Positions 17,198-25,482 of a stretch of DNA of 64,000 nt are shown here, piece by piece. Source of the stretch: Clostridium ganghwense (GTDB lineage: Bacteria > Bacillota > Clostridia > Clostridiales > Clostridiaceae); the NCBI RefSeq assembly GCF_026735165.1, contig NZ_JAPQES010000007.1, forward strand, positions 1 to 64,000, read 5' to 3'. Below the pieces are notes generated by a model. It searched no databases. It saw only the letters and a program-made list of their open reading frames with translations, and was not told the origin of the DNA. A program made the translations under genes and the position numbers. Position 1 is the first letter of the stretch; each line of letters begins with the position of its first letter.

Positions 17198-19402
17198 ATG
17201 GGAAAAATTTTGGTTTTAGCAGAAAAGCCATCAGTGGCTAGAGATATAGCAAAGGTATTGAAATGTAATCAAAAAGGAAAAAGTTTTTTAGAAGGTTCTA
17301 AATATATTATTGTTTGGGGATTAGGACATCTTGTTACATTGGCTGATCCAGAAAGTTATGGAGATAAATATAAAAAGTGGAGTATTGATACACTACCAAT
17401 GTTGCCATCAAAAATGGAGTTATCTGTAATTAAAAAGACAGCTAAGCATTTTTATGAAGTAAAGAAAATAATGAACAGAAAAGATATAGATGAGTTAGTT
17501 ATAGCTACAGATGCTGGACGTGAAGGGGAGCTTGTTGCTAGGTGGATTATAGAAAAAATTAAATTTAGAAAACCAATTAAAAGATTATGGATATCTTCAC
17601 AAACAGATAAAGCTATTAGAGAGGGATTTAATAATTTAAAGTCAGGGAAAGACTATGAAAATTTATATAAGTCTGCTGTGTGTAGAGCAGAAGCTGATTG
17701 GTTTGTAGGGCTTAATGTAACTAGAGCATTAACATGTAAATACAATGCACAGCTTTCAGCAGGAAGGGTTCAAACTCCAACACTAGCTATGATAGTTCAA
17801 AGAGAAGAGGAAATTAAGAATTTTGTACCTAAGGATTATTATTCTGTAAGAGGAAGTGCTGATGGATTTACACTTCAATGGCAAGATTCAAAAGGAGGGC
17901 AAACACGTACTTTCAATAAAGACAAAGCTGACAAGATTGTTTCAAAAACTAATGGAGAAGTTGGGGAAATTATAGAAGTTAAAAAGATACCTAAGAAAAA
18001 ATATTCACCTTTATTATACGATTTGACAGAACTTCAAAGAGATGCCAATAGGAAGTTTGCATATTCTGCAAAGCAAACATTATCAATAATGCAGAGATTA
18101 TATGAAAATCATAAGGTACTGACTTATCCAAGAACGGATTCAAGATATTTAACTACAGATATAGTAGATACTTTAAAAGAAAGAATTAAAAATATAGCCG
18201 TAGGACCATATGCAAGGGCGGCTACTATTGTACTTAAAGGAAAGATTAGAGCTAATAAAGCTTTTGTAGACAATAGCAAGGTTTCAGACCATCATGCTAT
18301 AATTCCAACGGAACAGAATGTTAGCTTAGGTGCACTAAGTTTTGAAGAGAGAAATATTTATGATTTAGTTGTAAGAAGATTTTTATCAGTATTATATCCT
18401 CCTTTTGAATATACACAGATTAGCACTAAGGCTTTAGTTAATGGAGAAGTATTTTTGGCTAAAGGGAAAATAGTTAAGGCTAAAGGGTGGAAGGCTGTAT
18501 ATGATAAGGATGAAGACTTAGAGGATGAAGATTACGACATTGATAATGAAAATATTATAAAAGATCAAGTACTACCTGAGATAAACAAAGGAGATAAGAT
18601 AAAGTTAATAGGGGTTAAAGTTGTTAAAGGACAGACTAAACCTCCAGCAAGATTCAATGAAGCTACACTACTTTCAGCTATGGAGAATCCTCAAAAGTAT
18701 ATGCAAACTAATAATAAAGAACTTATGAAAACTATAGGAGAGACTGGTGGATTAGGTACAGTTGCCACAAGAGCAGATATAATAGAAAAATTATTTAATA
18801 CATTTTACATAGAGAAAAAAGGAAAAGAAATAATTCCTACATCTAAGGGAAAGCAGATTATAGAACTTGTACCTTCTGATTTAAAATCCCCTATACTAAC
18901 AGCAAAATGGGAGAAGCAGTTATCACAAATAAGTAAAGGAAATTTAAATGACAAGAAGTTTATAGGAGATATGAGAAATTATGCTTCAAAACTTGTTGGA
19001 GATGTTGTATCTAGTACAGATAAATATATTCATGACAATATGACTAGAGCAAGATGCCCTGAATGTGGTAAATATTTACTTGAGGTTAAAGGTAAAAAAG
19101 GAAAGATGCTTGTATGTCAGGATAGAGAATGTGGGTATAGGAAAGGCATAGCAAAAGTAACTAATGCTAGATGTCCTGAATGTCATAAGAAATTAGAATT
19201 AAGAGGACAGGGAGAAGGTCAAATATTTATATGTCCTAAATGTGGATACAGAGAGAAAATGTCATCATTTAAGAAAAGAAAAGAGGGACAAAATAAAAAA
19301 ATTAGTAAAAGAGAGGTTAATAAATATTTGAAAAAGCAAAAGGTAGATGAACCAATAAATTCAGCACTTGCGGACGCATTAGCTAAATGGAAAGAACAAT
19401 AG
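17198..19402 (+). CDS. topB: DNA topoisomerase III (type IA), first copy
   Basis: A 734-residue type IA topoisomerase that passes single strands and decatenates DNA. The Toprim domain has EKPSVARDIA and ATDAGREGE (about residues 100-110), the active-site tyrosine is Y310 in LTYPRTDSRYL, and the strand-gate motifs (SDHHAIIPTEQ, GLGTVATRADII) are intact. The C-terminus carries two CxxC zinc ribbons (CPECGKYL and CPECHKKL, from about residue 617), then a basic tail. A second, divergent type IA enzyme is encoded 6 kb downstream. Confidence 0.95.
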   Translation: MGKILVLAEKPSVARDIAKVLKCNQKGKSFLEGSKYIIVWGLGHLVTLADPESYGDKYKKWSIDTLPMLPSKMELSVIKKTAKHFYEVKKIMNRKDIDELVIATDAGREGELVARWIIEKIKFRKPIKRLWISSQTDKAIREGFNNLKSGKDYENLYKSAVCRAEADWFVGLNVTRALTCKYNAQLSAGRVQTPTLAMIVQREEEIKNFVPKDYYSVRGSADGFTLQWQDSKGGQTRTFNKDKADKIVSKTNGEVGEIIEVKKIPKKKYSPLLYDLTELQRDANRKFAYSAKQTLSIMQRLYENHKVLTYPRTDSRYLTTDIVDTLKERIKNIAVGPYARAATIVLKGKIRANKAFVDNSKVSDHHAIIPTEQNVSLGALSFEERNIYDLVVRRFLSVLYPPFEYTQISTKALVNGEVFLAKGKIVKAKGWKAVYDKDEDLEDEDYDIDNENIIKDQVLPEINKGDKIKLIGVKVVKGQTKPPARFNEATLLSAMENPQKYMQTNNKELMKTIGETGGLGTVATRADIIEKLFNTFYIEKKGKEIIPTSKGKQIIELVPSDLKSPILTAKWEKQLSQISKGNLNDKKFIGDMRNYASKLVGDVVSSTDKYIHDNMTRARCPECGKYLLEVKGKKGKMLVCQDRECGYRKGIAKVTNARCPECHKKLELRGQGEGQIFICPKCGYREKMSSFKKRKEGQNKKISKREVNKYLKKQKVDEPINSALADALAKWKEQ

Positions 19403-19404
19403 AT

Positions 19405-19433
19405 AAAAGCAGCTTAATTGTTAAGCTGCTTTT
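19405..19433. terminator. Bidirectional terminator after topB
   Basis: A 13-bp perfect stem (AAAAGCAGCTTAA) with a 3-nt loop, followed by TATTTTAT, between convergent genes. Confidence 0.88.
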
Positions 19434-19439
19434 ATTTTA

Positions 19440-20033
19440 TTAAAGATTCATAAAAAACTCATCAATTATTTTTTCAGCTAATCTTTTCTTCATATTAGCT
19501 TCATTTATAAGGGTAAGAACTGTAATAAGCATTTGAGATAAATCTTTATTGTGTGCATCTAAATTTTGAGTATGTTCTTTAATTAATGATACTTTTTCCT
19601 GCAAATCTTTATTTATATTATTAGCTTCTAATTCTTTTAGTTTTAAGAAGGATTCGTATAGTTTATCAATTTCAATTTTATCTAGGCTATCTTCATTTAA
19701 ATTTTTTATTATAGGTTTAAGTAAATAACCTATATCATTTATAGATAGACTTTGTTTTAAGTTATATATAAGAATAAGTAAAATTATATGATCTTTAGTA
19801 TATTTCTTTTTGTTTGGAGGCATTAGTATTTTGGATTTTGTATAATTATTTATCATTGTTTTAGTTAGAATTTTATCATCTTCATTTCGTTTAAGATGAT
19901 TTAATTTATTTTCAAAAAGAGTTATTACTTGATCCATATATAAATCTAATATAGGTATATCTGAGAGCATAAGATTTTTATTAAATGAAAGACTTTCTAT
20001 AAATAAATCGATTTCTTTTTCAGTAAATTCCAT
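19440..20033 (-). CDS. DUF1836 domain protein, putative MerR-like DNA-binding regulator
   Basis: A 197-residue protein of the DUF1836 family. Recognisable segments are LTKTMINNYTKSKILMPP and KKYTKDHIILLILIYNLKQ, which look like a MerR-type winged helix with a following helix; the C-terminal third is helical and charged. DUF1836 proteins are functionally uncharacterised but likely bind DNA. The gene is divergent from a hemolysin III gene across 326 bp that holds repeated ACTACGT sites near both starts, so autoregulation and control of the neighbour are plausible. Confidence 0.8.
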   Translation of the reverse strand: MEFTEKEIDLFIESLSFNKNLMLSDIPILDLYMDQVITLFENKLNHLKRNEDDKILTKTMINNYTKSKILMPPNKKKYTKDHIILLILIYNLKQSLSINDIGYLLKPIIKNLNEDSLDKIEIDKLYESFLKLKELEANNINKDLQEKVSLIKEHTQNLDAHNKDLSQMLITVLTLINEANMKKRLAEKIIDEFFMNL

Positions 20034-20112
20034 AAAAACACTCCTAACACTTTAATGGGTTTAAAAAAATATTATCATATAAATAATTATAATTCAACAA
20101 ATAGTAATCTAA

Positions 20113-20152
20113 ACTACGTTATGACATATTAATAATTCATAATATGACGTTA
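20113..20152. promoter_or_regulatory. Candidate operator near DUF1836 gene (ACTACGT/ACGTCAT motif)
   Basis: ACTACGTTATGAC at 20113-20125 and, inverted, AATATGACGTTA at 20141-20152 share the core ACGTyAT. The site lies about 80-120 bp before the DUF1836 start. It matches the motif found on the other side of the intergenic region, near hemolysin III. Confidence 0.45.
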
Positions 20153-20256
20153 ATAGAAATTTAAAGAAAAATCAAGAAAATGCAATATAAGTTTGGATAT
20201 TAAGCAATAAATTATAAATTTGCTTAAATATGACACTTATATTTAAAATATTCTTG

Positions 20257-20305
20257 TGGTAAAATAATTGCAATGCAATACGTAGTATTTAAAACTACGT
20301 CATAT
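20257..20305 (+). promoter_or_regulatory. Extended -10 promoter and ACGTAGT-N7-ACTACGT operator before hemolysin III
   Basis: TGG-TAAAAT (20257-20265) is an extended -10 element. Just downstream, ACGTAGT (20280-20286) and ACTACGT (20294-20300) form an inverted repeat with a 7-nt spacer, followed by CATAT. The placement, over or just after the expected start point, is that of a repressor site. The rest of the 326-bp gap (20034-20359) shows no gene. Confidence 0.45.
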
Positions 20306-20359
20306 AGCAAGGATGTTTAAAAAATATCTTTGTATTAAAAAAGTTAGGAGTGAAGGTGT

Positions 20360-21010
20360 ATGAAGAATATATTTAGAGATCCAGTAAGTGGATTAACACA
20401 TTTATTTGGAGCTGTAGTTTCGTTAGTAGGATTGATATTATTAATAAAGTATGAACTTACTATTCCTAATTCAACACCACTAGGATTGACAGCAGTAATA
20501 ATGTTTGGAGTAAGCCTTATTTTACTTTATACAGCAAGTTCTGTTTATCACCTTATTAAATCATCAGATAAAGTTATTAGTATTCTAAGAAGATTAGATC
20601 ATTCAATGATATTTGTTTTAATTGCGGGTACATATACTCCTGTATGTCTTATTTCTCTAAATGGAAATCTGAGATGGATAATATTTATATCTATATGGTG
20701 TTTTGCATTAGTAGGAGTTTTATTTAAAATGATATGGTTTAACTGTCCAAGATGGTTATCAACATTATTTTATGTATTGATGGGCTGGATTTCGATATTT
20801 TTAATTTCACCACTTTCTAAAGCAATGAATATTAAAGGGCTTATCTGGCTAGTGTTAGGAGGAGTTTTTTATACTACAGGAGCAGTTATATATGCAACAA
20901 AATGGCCTAAAATTAAATCTCAAATTTTTGGATTTCATGAGATATTTCACTTGTTTGTTTTAGCAGGTAGTTTTTGTCATTACTTTATGGTTTTTAAATA
21001 TGTAATATAA
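20360..21010 (+). CDS. Hemolysin III family membrane protein (PAQR/TrhA-like)
   Basis: A 216-residue integral membrane protein with seven predicted helices, matching hemolysin III/PAQR in length. The family residues are visible: DPVSGLTHLFGA at the N-terminus, SSVYHLIKSS, LRRLDHSMIFVLIAGTYTPV, and a C-terminal HEIFHLFVLAGSFCHYF. The conserved His, Ser and Asp residues fit the metal-dependent hydrolase fold of PAQR proteins. The real role in Bacillus and Clostridium is uncertain despite the name. It is divergent from a DUF1836 regulator with shared operator-like motifs. Confidence 0.92.
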   Translation: MKNIFRDPVSGLTHLFGAVVSLVGLILLIKYELTIPNSTPLGLTAVIMFGVSLILLYTASSVYHLIKSSDKVISILRRLDHSMIFVLIAGTYTPVCLISLNGNLRWIIFISIWCFALVGVLFKMIWFNCPRWLSTLFYVLMGWISIFLISPLSKAMNIKGLIWLVLGGVFYTTGAVIYATKWPKIKSQIFGFHEIFHLFVLAGSFCHYFMVFKYVI

Positions 21011-21051
21011 TTACGAAAAATAATTGTAAGTATATATTTAGTTTTCAAAAT

Positions 21052-21097
21052 AAAAAAAATCCGTATCTTTTTATAAAAAGATACGGATTTTTTTTTT
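21052..21097. terminator. Bidirectional terminator after hemolysin III
   Basis: ATCCGTATCTTTTT pairs perfectly with its complement across a 2-nt centre (21061-21086 core), extended by an A-run on one side and ten Ts on the other. It lies between convergent genes. Confidence 0.92.
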
Positions 21098-21122
21098 GTT
21101 TGCAATAATCAAATATAATGAA

Positions 21123-21341
21123 TTAGTTTTTAGAATTTTTAATAACAAGAAAAATCCCAATAATTATGGCTATGGAAATTAGCAAACATACAATTAAAGG
21201 GAGATATTTTGTATATTCAGTCCAAAAATCATTTGATAATTGATCTGTATACATAGTTAATTGAGCAAGTTGTATTGATAATGCAGATACTAATAAACCA
21301 ATAGAAATAATAAATAATCCTATTATTTTTTGTATATCCAT
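21123..21341 (-). CDS. Small two-helix membrane protein, unknown
   Basis: A 72-residue protein with two hydrophobic segments (about residues 5-27 and 46-66) separated by a polar loop (TMYTDQLSNDFWTEY) and ending KNSKN. I recognise no family. Its SD is a run of seven G (minus strand, bases 21347-21353) 5 nt before ATG, unusual for such an AT-rich genome. A 30-bp near-palindrome (21358-21387) lies just upstream. It shares a bidirectional terminator with hemolysin III but no evident function. Confidence 0.65.
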   Translation of the reverse strand: MDIQKIIGLFIISIGLLVSALSIQLAQLTMYTDQLSNDFWTEYTKYLPLIVCLLISIAIIIGIFLVIKNSKN

Positions 21342-21357
21342 ATTTACCCCCCCATTT

Positions 21358-21387
21358 TAATTACACAATAGTACTATTATGTAATTA
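21358..21387. promoter_or_regulatory. 30-bp near-palindrome upstream of small membrane protein gene
   Basis: TAATTACACAATAGT is followed directly by ACTATTATGTAATTA, an inverted repeat with one mismatch and no spacer. It starts 17 bp upstream of the minus-strand start codon, in the promoter or leader, and could bind a dimeric regulator. Confidence 0.35.
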
Positions 21388-21600
21388 ATTATTTGATATA
21401 TTATACAATAAATACCTTTAAGTATTCAATTCTTTTACTTATTTAAACCAACATTTTTTTTAGTTTTTCATTTTTTATTATAAGTAAGAAAGTTATTATA
21501 GATTATTATGTTTAGAACTATCTACTATAATATTTAGTAGACATATATGCTAAAATATTAGTAATAATAGAGAATAAAAAAGAAAGGAAGAATTTAACTT

Positions 21601-21924
21601 ATGGAAAAATTACATTCTTTAGATAAATTGAAAGAATTTATAGATAAAAAAACATTGGCAATGGTATATATTTCTTCTGAAAATTGTAATGTATGTCATG
21701 CATTATTACCTAAAATTGAAGCAATGATTGAAAAATATCCACAAATTGAAGGGAAAAAAATAAGTATAGATGAATGTACTGAAATTGCAGGTGAGTTTTC
21801 TATTTTTACAATACCAGCTATACTTTTTTATGTAGAGGGGAAAGAAGTTATTAGAAAAGCAAGATTTATAAGTGTGGAAGAATTGGAACAAAATATAAGT
21901 AGATATTATAATATGTTTATTTAA
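21601..21924 (+). CDS. Thioredoxin-family protein (CxxC)
   Basis: A 107-residue thioredoxin-fold protein. The redox motif is CNVC (about residues 25-28, in SSENCNVCHALLP) in place of the classical CGPC, and the cis-proline is in FTIPAILFYVEG. These mark a thiol oxidoreductase of the YbbN/thioredoxin-like group, not canonical TrxA. No signal peptide, so cytoplasmic. It is monocistronic, with SD AAAGGAAG. No thioredoxin reductase lies nearby, and its substrate is unknown. Confidence 0.85.
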   Translation: MEKLHSLDKLKEFIDKKTLAMVYISSENCNVCHALLPKIEAMIEKYPQIEGKKISIDECTEIAGEFSIFTIPAILFYVEGKEVIRKARFISVEELEQNISRYYNMFI

Positions 21925-22057
21925 AAAACTTATTTTTTACTATTTTCCTTAGAGATATAATTATTTACACTTATATATGAATATGTATTAATATTTAGAA
22001 TAAATAAAGCTATATTACAAATCATATATGTTAAGGAATTTCTAAGGTGGTGGAAAT

Positions 22058-23023
22058 ATGTATGAATTTAAAAGACCTACTATTTTAGTTAGTAAATGCT
22101 TAGGTTTTGAAGCATGTAGATATAATGGACAAATGGCAAAAGATGATTTCGTTAATAATCTTAAAAATTATGTTGAGTTTATAACAGTATGTCCTGAAGT
22201 GGAAATTGGACTAGAAACCCCTAGAGAGTGTATAAGAATAGTTAAAGAAAAGGATAATATTAAGCTTATTCAACCTAAAACAGGAAAAGATTATACAGAA
22301 GTTATGTTTGAATTTTCAAATGAATTTTTAAATAGTATTGAAGAAGTAGATGGATTTATTTTAAAGAGTAGATCACCTTCTTGTGGAACAAAGGATGTAA
22401 AAATGTATACTGGAATTGAGAAAGGATCTTCTAGCTCTAAAGGAAAAGGAATATTTGGAGGAGTTGTTATAGAGAAATTTACAAATGCAGCTATAGAAGA
22501 TGAAGGAAGACTAAGAGATTTTAATATAAGGGAACACTTTTTAACAAAAATATTTATTCTTAGAGATTTCAGATATGTAAAGAATTTAAAATCAATAGAA
22601 GAAATTATTAATTTTCATAAAAGGAATAAGCTTTTATTTTCTATGTACAATAGAAGACAGTTTAAAAATTTAAATAGTGTTTTAGAAAACAAAAAACAAA
22701 AAAAAGTATCAGAGATATTAAGAGAATATGAAGAATATTTAAAATTAATACTTGCTAGAAATGCACGATATACATCTAAAGTTAGTACATTAAAGGAATG
22801 CTATGAATATTTTTCTAAATATCTTTCGCAAGAAGAAAAGAAATTTACAGTAGAGACTATTGAAAAATATAAAAATGGACATATACCTTATAATGTTCCA
22901 TTATATTTACTCAAATCATATGCTGTAAGATTTAATGATAAAAATATAATTAGTCAGAGTTTATTTAATCCTTATCCAGAGGAATTAGTTGAAATGAGAG
23001 ATTCAGGAAAAGCATTGATATAA
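22058..23023 (+). CDS. DUF523 and DUF1722 domain protein (YbgA-like)
   Basis: A 321-residue fusion. The N-terminal DUF523 domain (about 1-150) has VSKCLGFEACRYNG, VCPEVEIGLETPRE and SRSPSCGTKDVKMY, with conserved cysteines that may bind metal or a cluster. The C-terminal DUF1722 domain (about 185-305) resembles E. coli YbgA, with HKRNKLLFSMYN and the ending NPYPEEL. The two-domain form is common in bacteria. Some DUF523 members have been linked to thiouracil desulfidation, but I cannot assign that here. Monocistronic. Confidence 0.85.
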   Translation: MYEFKRPTILVSKCLGFEACRYNGQMAKDDFVNNLKNYVEFITVCPEVEIGLETPRECIRIVKEKDNIKLIQPKTGKDYTEVMFEFSNEFLNSIEEVDGFILKSRSPSCGTKDVKMYTGIEKGSSSSKGKGIFGGVVIEKFTNAAIEDEGRLRDFNIREHFLTKIFILRDFRYVKNLKSIEEIINFHKRNKLLFSMYNRRQFKNLNSVLENKKQKKVSEILREYEEYLKLILARNARYTSKVSTLKECYEYFSKYLSQEEKKFTVETIEKYKNGHIPYNVPLYLLKSYAVRFNDKNIISQSLFNPYPEELVEMRDSGKALI

Positions 23024-23029
23024 TAGAAT

Positions 23030-23070
23030 AAAAGAACTAAACCGCTATTTATCAGCGGCTTAGTTCTTTT
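23030..23070. terminator. Bidirectional terminator
   Basis: A 17-nt stem (AAAAGAACTAAACCGCT, one mismatch) and 7-nt loop, ending in TTTT, between the convergent DUF523 and truA genes. Confidence 0.85.
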
Positions 23071-23806
23071 AATATATAACGTTAGTTAAAAATAGTCCGT
23101 GGGCTGGTGCAGTATCAGATGCCAAAGAACGATTTTTTTCATTAATTATTCTTTTAACATCTGCTGGTGGGAATTTTCCTAGTCCTACTTCAATTAAAGT
23201 TGCAGCTAAAATTCTAACCATCTTATATAAAAAACCATTTCCAGTAAAAATTATATCAATATTTTCTCCGGATATTTTAAAATCAATAGAATATATTTTG
23301 CGTACTGTGGATTTTTTCTTAGACTTTAGAGCTGTAAAGCTTTTGAAATCATGTTCACCTATAAAAAATTCCGCTGCTTCTTTCATTTTTTCTATATCCA
23401 ATTTCTCTTTAACATGATAGGTATATTTACCATTAAAAACATCGTGAATTTTAGAATTATGTATTTTATAGGTATAAACTTTTTGTGAAACATTAAATCT
23501 TGAATGGAAGGATTCTTCTACTTCTTCTACTTTTTTTACTACAATATCTTGAGGTAAAGATCTATAGCAGAAATCTAAAAGTTTTTCAATAGAAATATTA
23601 GAATTTGTAAAGAAATTTGCTACTTGATTTTCTGCATGAACTCCTGCATCAGTTCTTCCAGAAGCAATAAGTTCAATATCTTCTCTAAGTATTTCACTTA
23701 AAGTTTTTTCTAATTTGTGTTGAATAGTATTAGTATTATTTCCAAGTCTTTGCCAACCTTTGTATCTAGAACCATCATACTGAATAGTAATTTTTATATT
23801 TCGCAT
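23069..23806 (-). CDS. truA: tRNA pseudouridine(38-40) synthase TruA
   Basis: A 245-residue enzyme that converts uridines 38, 39 and 40 in the tRNA anticodon arm to pseudouridine. The catalytic aspartate is D53 in SGRTDAGVHA, and the N-terminus (YDGSRYKGWQRLGNN) and the FLYKMVRILAATLIEVG block near residue 200 are typical. Here it is a single gene, not in the usual ribosomal-protein/ecf cluster, so it may be a second, dispersed copy; some clostridia carry two. The last bases overlap the descending arm of the shared terminator. Confidence 0.93.
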   Translation of the reverse strand: MRNIKITIQYDGSRYKGWQRLGNNTNTIQHKLEKTLSEILREDIELIASGRTDAGVHAENQVANFFTNSNISIEKLLDFCYRSLPQDIVVKKVEEVEESFHSRFNVSQKVYTYKIHNSKIHDVFNGKYTYHVKEKLDIEKMKEAAEFFIGEHDFKSFTALKSKKKSTVRKIYSIDFKISGENIDIIFTGNGFLYKMVRILAATLIEVGLGKFPPADVKRIINEKNRSLASDTAPAHGLFLTNVIY

Positions 23807-24030
23807 AGTTTATCTCCTTATTATTAATATTAATAATCTACCTTAATCATTTTAAATGATTTAGATTCAATAAGCAAATTATAATAAAAATTTATAAAAT
23901 ATAAATTATCAAAATAAATGGATATATATTAATAATTAATATGATAACAAAATTTTTTAATAATATGTAACTATTAATGAAATAATATTTATATATTTCA
24001 AAAATTTAGCTGTCAGGAGGGGAAATTGCG

Positions 24031-25356
24031 ATGAACAGTAGCAATAATAGTATTATGTTAGAATTAATTTTTATTTTACTATTAATTTTTTTAAATGCAT
24101 TTTTTGCGGCAGCGGAGATTTCAATTATTTCTTTAAATAAAAATAAAATAAATAATTTAGCTGCTAAAGGTGATAAAAAAGCAAGTTTATTAATAAAGTT
24201 AGTTGATGAACCAAGCAAATTTTTTGCAACAATTCAAGTTGGAATTACTTTAGCAGGTTTTTTTGCTAGTGCTACAGCAACAGCTAGTATATCAAGAAGA
24301 TTAGGAACATTATTAAAAAGGCTTAATATTAGATTTATTGCAGATGCTAGCAGTCAAATAGCTATCATTATTGTAACTGTTATTTTAGCATATATTACTT
24401 TAGTTTTAGGAGAATTAGTACCTAAACGTTTAGCGGTACAGAAATCTGAAAAAATTGCGATGACGGCCATAAGACCAGTAATGTTAGTATATAAGATTAC
24501 TTTGCCTTTTGTTAAAATTCTTACGTATTCTACTGACTTCATAATTTCTTTATTTGGAATTAAGCATAATAATGTAGAAGAAAAAATAACGGAAGAAGAG
24601 ATAAGAAGAATAATAAATGAGGGAGAAGAAAAAGGTGTATTAGATAGAGAAGAAAAAGAAATGATACAAGGTGTTTTCGATTTTGATGATAAAGTTGCAA
24701 AAGCAGTAATGACACCAAGAACTAAGGTTTTTATTATTGATGTAGATATGGAAATAAATAAAGCAATAAATATGATTATAAAAAAGCAGTATTCTAGAGT
24801 GCCTATTTATAAAGATAGTATGGATAATATTATAGGAATTGTGAATATGAAAGATTTACTCAAATATGTAATAGGTAATAAAGGAACATATAGTTCTTTA
24901 GAGGAGATAGCAAGACCACCATATTTTGTTCCAGAAACAAAGGATATAAACATATTATTTAGAGACTTGAAAGAAAGCAATAATCATTTAGCAATTCTAA
25001 TCGATGAATATGGAGGGTTTTCAGGAATTGTTACAATTGAGGATTTAATTGAAGAAATATTAGGAGATATTTTTGATGAATATGATAAGCTTAGAAAAAA
25101 TGATGAGAGCATAGTAAAAATAGATAATAGTACTTATCTTGCAAATGGAGCAGTATCTATAAATAAAATAAATGATGAATTAGGTATTAGTTTGCCAGAT
25201 GATGAAGTTGATACTTTAGGAGGATTTATATTAGATTTAATTGGCATTATTCCAGAAGAAGATAAAGTATATTCAACAGAATATAAAAATATTATCTTTA
25301 AAGTAGAAAAGGTAATAGATAAAAGAATTGAATTAGTTCAAATACGTATTACTTAG
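24031..25356 (+). CDS. CNNM/CBS-domain membrane protein (HlyC/CorC family)
   Basis: A 441-residue protein. It has an N-terminal DUF21/CNNM transmembrane region (first about 190 residues; FFAAAEISIISLNK, GITLAGFFAS, LVLGELVPKRLA), two CBS domains (about 205-330; VMTPRTKVF, SRVPIYKDSMDNIIGIV) and a C-terminal CorC_HlyC domain (about 350-435; LANGAVSINKINDELG). The family is associated with Mg2+ or Co2+ efflux and CBS-mediated nucleotide sensing; the hemolysin label is historical. The SD AGGAGGGG precedes ATG. No clear terminator was seen between it and the following topoisomerase gene. Confidence 0.92.
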   Translation: MNSSNNSIMLELIFILLLIFLNAFFAAAEISIISLNKNKINNLAAKGDKKASLLIKLVDEPSKFFATIQVGITLAGFFASATATASISRRLGTLLKRLNIRFIADASSQIAIIIVTVILAYITLVLGELVPKRLAVQKSEKIAMTAIRPVMLVYKITLPFVKILTYSTDFIISLFGIKHNNVEEKITEEEIRRIINEGEEKGVLDREEKEMIQGVFDFDDKVAKAVMTPRTKVFIIDVDMEINKAINMIIKKQYSRVPIYKDSMDNIIGIVNMKDLLKYVIGNKGTYSSLEEIARPPYFVPETKDINILFRDLKESNNHLAILIDEYGGFSGIVTIEDLIEEILGDIFDEYDKLRKNDESIVKIDNSTYLANGAVSINKINDELGISLPDDEVDTLGGFILDLIGIIPEEDKVYSTEYKNIIFKVEKVIDKRIELVQIRIT

Positions 25357-25482
25357 AGTATAAATACCTAGGGCCTTGCCTTGATAAAAAGAGAGCAATA
25401 TTCTATAATAATTATCTAATTAACTTTTCTGTAAGTTGATTATTAGAATAACAAAATAAATTTTAGATGGTGAGGCTTTTTA

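Noticed and set aside
25419-25442. Possible terminator between the CBS-domain gene and the second topoisomerase gene
   Set aside because: AATTAACTT/AAGTTGATT gives only a weak 9-bp stem with a wobble and no T-run, so it was not listed.
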